Below are positions 18,685 to 22,507 of a DNA stretch of 22,507 nt, one piece after another. Made by a program: the position numbers and the translations under genes. Every line of letters starts with the position of its first letter. Within the stretch, counting starts at the first letter, position 1. Origin of the DNA: a virus; the IMG/VR virus record IMGVR_UViG_3300010373_000457, positions 1 through 22,507 of that record. One strand, written 5' to 3'. The notes beneath the pieces were generated by a model that was given only the letters and a program-made list of their open reading frames with translations, searched no databases and was not told the DNA's origin.

Positions 18685-19078
18685 TCTCTTCCTTGTATCC
18701 CGTTTCCTCTTTCCATCTTCTGAATCTCTCCTCCATCTCCTCGCGTGAGTAGATCCTGCCCTCGATGCCGGTCCTTCTCAACACCATGAGGATCTGATTC
18801 AACTGGTTCCACTCCAATGTAGCATGTTCGGGGAACATCCTTGTGGGCACCAAGTTGGTGTGAATGCTCTCTCCCGATTCACGGAAATCTATACTGACAC
18901 CATTGGGGGTGACGATGATTGCCGCCTGATCGCCATTAACGCGAACGTACATCTCGTAGAAGTAGCCGTCCGCATCTTCTTCGTTCGCGTAATAACGAAC
19001 GGTCGTTTCATTATCTGGCGTATCAGTGTACTCGTCATCTCTGTCTTGCCAATCAGCCGTTATTCTTGTTTTTCCCAT
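18677..19078 (-). CDS. Hypothetical 133-residue acidic protein
   Basis: No family is recognised. The ATG at 19078 is chosen because GGAGG precedes it closely; the frame is open to 19162, but that would overlap the upstream gene further. The protein has an acidic N-terminus (DRDDEYTDTPDNE), a beta-like centre (GYFYEMYVRVNGDQAAIIVTP), and a Glu/Arg-rich C-terminal helix (YSREEMEERFRRWKEETGY). It overlaps the upstream gene by 26 bases and the downstream gene by eight, so all three are probably read as one operon from the sigma70 promoter at 19626-19654. Confidence 0.65.
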   Translation of the reverse strand: MGKTRITADWQDRDDEYTDTPDNETTVRYYANEEDADGYFYEMYVRVNGDQAAIIVTPNGVSIDFRESGESIHTNLVPTRMFPEHATLEWNQLNQILMVLRRTGIEGRIYSREEMEERFRRWKEETGYKEENE

Positions 19079-19586
19079 TCTGCACCTCCTCGTACATCTC
19101 AAGGATGCGTTTCCAGTCACGCTTCTTACCCAGCACAAACCAGTCGTCGCACTCAGGGGCAACGTGAGAGGATAGAAAGATCGTCAAGATTCCTTCTGGG
19201 TCGTCCACTTCCTTGTCGATCTGCATGGTGAATTGGCGAGTGTTCTCCTGCCAACTCTTGTTAAAGTAGCTGTAGTGCTTGTACACTTCCTTGCAGTGGT
19301 CGAGGAGCCAGAAGAAGGCTTTCCTGGCTTGTTGATATTCCTTCTTGTCGTCTTCCGACAGCTTCGCCAGGAACACCTCCTCATTCTTGTGCCATGCATA
19401 AGCCTTTTCCTTGGGAGGATCGCCTCTGCGGATGTCGGTACGAATATCGCCTTGACCATAGGCAGAGATGTGTAGAACCGTACCGTCCGTGAATGTGATG
19501 TCGATGCCGGTTGTGGTGTGATAGTAGAGATGTTTGTCTGTCTTGACGCCGAAGACCTTCTTACCCTTCAGACTGTCCAGGCTCAT
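19053..19586 (-). CDS. Hypothetical 177-residue protein
   Basis: No family is recognised. It has an N-terminal beta-rich part (KVFGVKTDKHLYYHTTTGID, ITFTDGTVLHISAYG) that could be a small barrel. A Lys/Glu-rich helical centre (EVFLAKLSEDDKKEYQQARK) and a C-terminal strand-helix section follow. The ATG at 19586 has only a weak GTGAG upstream. A sigma70 promoter (TTGAGA, 17 bases, TATGAT) lies 40 bases upstream of the start codon, making it the first gene of a three-gene early-type operon running toward 18439. Confidence 0.65.
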   Translation of the reverse strand: MSLDSLKGKKVFGVKTDKHLYYHTTTGIDITFTDGTVLHISAYGQGDIRTDIRRGDPPKEKAYAWHKNEEVFLAKLSEDDKKEYQQARKAFFWLLDHCKEVYKHYSYFNKSWQENTRQFTMQIDKEVDDPEGILTIFLSSHVAPECDDWFVLGKKRDWKRILEMYEEVQNGKNKNNG

Positions 19587-19625
19587 ATTTTTCTCACTAA
19601 GAGGTTATGGCTCATCCCTGATTGC

Positions 19626-19654
19626 ATCATATCGCCTAGTGGGTTTTTTCTCAA
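19626..19654 (-). promoter_or_regulatory. Sigma70-type promoter abutting a terminator
   Basis: On the minus strand TTGAGA (19654-19649), a 17-base spacer and TATGAT (19631-19626) lie upstream of the ATG at 19586. The -35 element begins one base after the T-run of the lipoprotein gene's terminator, so the end of one unit and the start of the next are fused. Confidence 0.75.
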
Positions 19655-19655
19655 C

Positions 19656-19683
19656 AAAAAAGCCGGCTGTTTCCAGCCGGCTT
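19656..19683 (-). terminator. Intrinsic terminator of the lipoprotein gene
   Basis: On the minus strand AAGCCGGCTG and CAGCCGGCTT form a 10-base stem (19674-19683 with 19660-19669) with a 4-base loop (GAAA), followed by a six-T run (19661-19656; its first two T also close the stem). It starts five bases after the lipoprotein stop codon. Confidence 0.92.
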
Positions 19684-19687
19684 CTGG

Positions 19688-20041
19688 TCACTTGACCACT
19701 CGCGTGTTGACTTCAGGTTGTTTACCTGGCTTGTAAGCGCCACCATCAACGTCCTTCTCGCTGTGGAGATGGATTGTGTAAATCTTGTTTCGCAACTCGT
19801 ACCACATGGGTTCTTTTTCAAGCACATCCAAGACGATGATCGCCTTGTACTCCCAATAACTGCCGTAGTTCAACCGATCAGTTTTGATTGTTTGCCCGTC
19901 CCGCACCAATGCACTGTACTCGCCAGGATGATGCATGAATACACGAACTACCTCTTGTTTTGTGACAGCCGGTCTACTGTTGCCGCAGCAACCCACAAGA
20001 GTGACAAGGGCTAAAGCAGCAGCACAAATGATCTTTCTCAT
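19688..20041 (-). CDS. Putative lipoprotein, leaderless mRNA predicted
   Basis: This 117-residue protein has a lipoprotein signal: MRK, hydrophobic residues 4-16, and the lipobox LVGC with Cys18 as the lipidated residue. The mature part (about 100 residues) is mixed strand and helix without a recognised family (EVVRVFMHHPGEYSALVRDG and KDVDGGAYKPGKQPEV). It would sit in the inner or outer membrane facing the periplasm; superinfection exclusion is one known role for phage lipoproteins, but nothing here proves it. There is no Shine-Dalgarno sequence before the ATG; TATAAT ends exactly six bases upstream, so transcription should start on the ATG. It forms a single-gene unit with its own promoter and terminator. 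Confidence 0.8.
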   Translation of the reverse strand: MRKIICAAALALVTLVGCCGNSRPAVTKQEVVRVFMHHPGEYSALVRDGQTIKTDRLNYGSYWEYKAIIVLDVLEKEPMWYELRNKIYTIHLHSEKDVDGGAYKPGKQPEVNTRVVK

Positions 20042-20047
20042 GGTGGT

Positions 20048-20076
20048 ATTATACTAAAAAAGAAAGCCGGTTGCAA
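20048..20076 (-). promoter_or_regulatory. Sigma70-type promoter placing transcription start on the ATG, -35 within a terminator
   Basis: On the minus strand TTGCAA (20076-20071), a 17-base spacer and TATAAT (20053-20048) are followed by ACCACC and the ATG at 20041. Counting TATAAT as -12 to -7 puts +1 at the A of ATG. The -35 lies in the terminator hairpin of the methyltransferase gene, straddling its loop and descending arm. Confidence 0.78.
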
Positions 20077-20094
20077 CATGCAACCGGCTTTCTT
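20056..20094 (-). terminator. Intrinsic terminator of the restriction-modification operon
   Basis: A 16-base perfect stem (20079-20094 with 20060-20075) with a 3-base loop is followed on the minus strand by a six-T run (20061-20056), four bases after the methyltransferase stop codon. Its descending arm contributes most of the -35 box of the lipoprotein promoter. Confidence 0.93.
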
Positions 20095-20098
20095 GAAC

Positions 20099-21199
20099 TT
20101 AGCTCGCGAGTTTTTTCTTCTCGTCTTTGGGCTTGGACTTGATGGGCAACTTCTTAGCCTTCTCTTTGGCTTTTGCTTTCGCTTTCTCCTTCTTTGCTTT
20201 TACTTTCTTTGCTGCTGCCTCCTCAGCTAACTCTACATCGTTTACCGTGGCTTGGCTAATTCTACTCTCAGCAATTGAGATGTATTCTTTGTCTAACTCA
20301 ATTCCCGTATACACCCTACCTAGCCGAACAGCAGCTACCGCTGTAGTTCCAGATCCCATAAAGGGATCAAGAACGTAATCACCAGGATTGGTGAACAACT
20401 TGATGAACCAAGTTGGTAGCGATATTGGAAACGCTGCGCTGTGGTTTTTGTTACCACACTCTGTCGCTAAATGTAGTACATTCTCCATCATAGGAGGTTC
20501 TACCTGTACTTTGATCTCAGGGTGACTTTTGATTAAGTAATCCAAGAGAAGACACGGTATGTTCCCCATGTCTCTTTCGTCAAGTATAAGGTCTTGGATG
20601 ATATCATCCTCAAGGTGCAGTACATTGGTGGGATAGACCTTTTCTTTCCCTACCCAATTGGAGACATTCTTTCCAAACCCGGAACCCACTTTTGAGTTGT
20701 CTCTTACTTTGTCGGTGTCGCTTAAGTGAGCCAATCGGGTTTTAGCCCAATCTCCAATTGGAACCATCACAGACTCCTGATTCATCAAAAAATCCCTCTG
20801 CTTGTTGAAGTGAAGGCATCTTTCCCACGAATCACGAAATCTGTTTTTCCATTTCCCAGGAAAGGAGTTCTTTTTGCACCAAATGAACTCTTCCGTCCAA
20901 AGCCATCCATGCTCCCTCATCATCTTAATGAGGTCGATGACGTAGGTACTTCGCTCCCCGTTAACAACTTTCTCTTTGATGTTGAGGATGAAAGTGCCAT
21001 TAGGTTTCAATACCCGATGCAGTTCCTTTGCAATAGGTTCAAACCAACCTACATATTTGTCGGGGTGAATGCCGCCGTATGTGTTTTTTCGCTGGTCCGC
21101 GTAAGGCGGCGATGTCATAATCAATTGATAGAGGCTATCTGGTACTTCTTTTAAGACAGAACCACAGTCGCCGAGCAGGATCTCGTTTTCGATTTTCAT
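20099..21199 (-). CDS. DNA methyltransferase, probably N4-cytosine type
   Basis: Starting at the ATG at 21199 (GAGGA upstream), the protein has 366 residues. The catalytic motif TSPPY is at 29-33 and the AdoMet-binding motif DPFMGSGTT at 278-286. Catalytic motif before AdoMet motif is the beta-class order. SPPY favours N4-cytosine over N6-adenine, but not absolutely. NHSAAFPISLP (about 252-262) is typical of the family. The segment between 192 and 244 is unusual: NVLHL occurs twice, 48 residues apart, flanking an apparent insertion. The tail (about 318-366) is extremely Lys-rich and may bind DNA. It lies eight bases after the putative restriction endonuclease stop and should protect phage or host DNA from it. 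Confidence 0.9.
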   Translation of the reverse strand: MKIENEILLGDCGSVLKEVPDSLYQLIMTSPPYADQRKNTYGGIHPDKYVGWFEPIAKELHRVLKPNGTFILNIKEKVVNGERSTYVIDLIKMMREHGWLWTEEFIWCKKNSFPGKWKNRFRDSWERCLHFNKQRDFLMNQESVMVPIGDWAKTRLAHLSDTDKVRDNSKVGSGFGKNVSNWVGKEKVYPTNVLHLEDDIIQDLILDERDMGNIPCLLLDYLIKSHPEIKVQVEPPMMENVLHLATECGNKNHSAAFPISLPTWFIKLFTNPGDYVLDPFMGSGTTAVAAVRLGRVYTGIELDKEYISIAESRISQATVNDVELAEEAAAKKVKAKKEKAKAKAKEKAKKLPIKSKPKDEKKKLAS

Positions 21200-21207
21200 T
21201 TTTATCC

Positions 21208-21975
21208 TCAATCAAGGTCCAGGTCGTACAAATCAGGGAAGTCAATCATGCCGCTGGGGAGGGTATATTCCTCGGCAAATTCTCGAAGGCTCCTTGCAGC
21301 GCCTTGTTTAGCGAGCTTCATGTCACTCCCCATCGCCCTACGAGCAGCGTCAATCGCCGGGACGATCACCGTGTTACAAAAATCTGTCACACCAGTGATG
21401 AATTCCCAGAACATCTTGTTACTCACTACCAAGATACCAACTTCACCAGCGGCAGTGTGGTAGACTTCTCTTTTTTTGTAGTTTTTGCCGCCAGTGTACC
21501 CCCAGATGTTTAGTACATCGCGATGGTAGAAGTCTCGTAATGTTCGTGCATATTCACCCATCTTCCTAGCTAGAGCCTCTTTTGCAGCGGAGTTGCCCCA
21601 CTTGTCTGACGACTTAGCTTGCAAGTGCGCCTGCTTATTTCCCTTTTTGAAAACCGCATCAAGATCAACAGGCTTCTTTCTTTCTCCTTGTCGAATCTCT
21701 GCGTCCGGGTATACCAGTGTTATCAGGTCTTCGGCATATGCTCCAAGCACGTTGCCCATCCTCGTCTCGAACGATGACGCAAAAAAACGACTCATTTCCT
21801 CTGTAGCCCAATCAAGGGGCGAAACGCCACTGTGGGCAATGGCGCAATACATATTCTTTTCGAGTATCTTGTTGGCGATCTTCTCTTCGTTTCTTAGCAT
21901 GTCGATGACATCGCAGTACATGCTTATAACGCTTTCTTTCAAATTCTCTCTTGCCTCACTTAAATCCAAAATCAC
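21208..21975 (-). CDS. Putative type II restriction endonuclease (PD-(D/E)xK-like)
   Basis: This 255-residue protein starts at GTG (21975) behind AAGGAG. No close family is recognised with certainty. It has a plausible PD-(D/E)xK nuclease core: Glu82 in a helix (GAYAEDLITLVYP), PVDLDAVF (Asp104, Asp106) and HLQAKSS (Gln119, Lys121), with Gln in place of the usual Asp or Glu. It is immediately upstream of, and on the same strand as, a DNA methyltransferase, the standard layout of a type II restriction-modification pair. The role is therefore supported mostly by context and length. It could restrict competing phage DNA. The upstream gap holds an 8-base inverted repeat but no clear sigma70 promoter. 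Confidence 0.68.
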   Translation of the reverse strand: MILDLSEARENLKESVISMYCDVIDMLRNEEKIANKILEKNMYCAIAHSGVSPLDWATEEMSRFFASSFETRMGNVLGAYAEDLITLVYPDAEIRQGERKKPVDLDAVFKKGNKQAHLQAKSSDKWGNSAAKEALARKMGEYARTLRDFYHRDVLNIWGYTGGKNYKKREVYHTAAGEVGILVVSNKMFWEFITGVTDFCNTVIVPAIDAARRAMGSDMKLAKQGAARSLREFAEEYTLPSGMIDFPDLYDLDLD

Positions 21976-21991
21976 TTGTGTGACTCCTTTT

Positions 21992-22031
21992 TTGGTTACT
22001 CAAAAGCGGGCGATGATCAGACTGTAACCAA
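21992..22031. repeat. 8-base inverted repeat upstream of the restriction gene
   Basis: TTGGTTAC (21992-21999) and GTAACCAA (22024-22031) are exact reverse complements separated by 24 bases in the upstream region of the GTG at 21975. Widely spaced inverted repeats upstream of restriction genes can be operators, but no controller protein gene is visible here. Confidence 0.5.
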
Positions 22032-22051
22032 CTTGAATCTGAATGGAAACA

Positions 22052-22087
22052 TCAAAAGGACGATAAGCAGGATTATCGTCCTTTTGA
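22052..22087 (-). terminator. Terminator-like hairpin between HNH remnant and restriction gene
   Basis: A 15-base perfect inverted repeat (22052-22066 with 22073-22087) with a 6-base loop ends, on the minus strand, with a CCTTTTGA arm rather than a long T-run. The stop codon of the HNH fragment lies within it. Because of its symmetry it could work in both directions, insulating the restriction-modification pair. Confidence 0.7.
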
Positions 22088-22507
22088 GGAAGTAACCGCT
22101 CTACAGAACTCTAACAGTTCTTCTTCGGTCCACTCGTTTTTGGCAAAATTCGCCATCATTGACACAACCTGGATGTTGCCTGGTTTGTAGATGTCTGCGG
22201 TGTTGATGCGGTCAAGAGATGCTCGCTGAGGCGACTTCGGACCCCCGTCGCCACGGCTCGTCGTCTTGGGCAAAATCAGTGATTCTTTATATCTCGGAGT
22301 GTCAACTGGAAACCCCGACCCTTCTTGTCAGAATGCATCTTTGCTGTTTTGAAAAGGTATCTAAAAGGAGAGAACTCGTCCCGGCGGTTGGCTGATCTAA
22401 GATTTGTGGGATTCCCTTTGGACGGGGAGATCAGGTTCTTGTAGGTTACGGAACAAGACAGGCTACAGAAATGATGCTTACTCTGCGCATAAAAACACCT
22501 CCACGAC
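22073..22507 (-). pseudogene. Disrupted HNH endonuclease, partial at right edge
   Basis: Two fragments in different frames look like one HNH endonuclease. The upstream fragment is open from the window edge to a TGA at 22276-22278. It contains a Cys-rich finger end (FCSLSCSVTYKN) and SPFRYLFKTAKMHSDKKGRG followed by FQLTLRDIKN, the usual N-terminal half of these proteins. The downstream fragment (TTG at 22273 to TAA at 22073, 66 codons) contains SPQRASLDRINT, YKPGNIQVVSMMANFAKNEW and EEELLEFC, the usual C-terminal half. The connecting part that normally holds the Cys-Pro-x-Thr-Gly strand before the active site is missing and the frame is shifted. An internal deletion in a formerly mobile or defence nuclease is the best reading; a sequence error would not restore the missing residues. 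Confidence 0.72.

Noticed and set aside
20726-21154. 142-codon plus-strand frame opposite the methyltransferase
   Set aside because: Antisense to a gene with unmistakable methyltransferase motifs.
21593-22027. 144-codon plus-strand frame opposite the restriction gene
   Set aside because: Complement of the probable endonuclease; no independent signals.

Overview
This window reads as a late-gene segment of a large tailed bacteriophage with a T4-type (gp20/gp21/gp22/gp23) head module, joined to an accessory and early-gene segment. The minus strand carries, in T4-like order, the large terminase, portal protein, prohead protease, scaffold/core protein and the first 154 codons of the major capsid protein, which runs off the left edge. 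The Gram-negative host is only an inference, from the LpxH-like phosphoesterase, the lipobox protein and the general phage type. No tRNA, rRNA, CRISPR array or insertion sequence was seen. The stretch is tightly packed and has no gene-free gap over 300 bases.

Layout. 1-4268 (minus): major capsid (partial), coiled-coil scaffold, gp21-type protease, and a 670-residue protein in the gp67/68 position with a very basic middle and a repeated C-terminal peptide. 4372-5617: a small plus-strand gene, then minus-strand GNAT-like and DUF2934-like genes. 5617-8217 (minus): the portal gene, interrupted by a 237-residue mini-intein with all splicing residues visible. 8290-10717: an accessory island between portal and terminase (Q-rich capsid-type protein, secreted C39/papain-like peptidase, Nudix hydrolase, sulfotransferase-like protein). 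10677-12768 (minus): a small coiled-coil gene and the large terminase. 12849-15691 (plus): CYTH, ferritin-like, a beta-rich protein behind a long hairpin that hides its ribosome binding site, and two Pro/Lys-rich small proteins, ended by a strong terminator. 15733-17631: an exported M14 carboxypeptidase convergent with, and overlapping by 324 bases, an LpxH-like metallophosphoesterase. 17743-18530 (plus): DUF3846-like and two Cys-rich zinc proteins behind a consensus sigma70 promoter. 18439-21975 (minus): small unknown genes, a lipoprotein, and a restriction-modification pair. 22073-22507 (minus): the decayed remains of an HNH endonuclease.

Two promoter classes are visible. Late genes carry CTAAATA (one gene has CTAGATA), a variant of the T4 late motif TATAAATA. 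In four cases the motif sits exactly five bases before an ATG with no Shine-Dalgarno sequence, which predicts leaderless late mRNAs. Early-type genes carry sigma70 promoters with 17-base spacers. Two of these are fused to the terminator of the preceding gene, and one also places its start site on the ATG.

How the genes work together: the protease, scaffold, capsid and portal build the prohead, and the terminase packages DNA. Three small proteins start with peptides that resemble the T4 capsid-targeting sequence and may be packaged and injected. Exported or envelope-directed proteins (peptidase, carboxypeptidase, lipoprotein, LpxH-like enzyme, possibly the sulfotransferase) suggest host surface remodelling. 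The restriction-modification pair may act against competing DNA.
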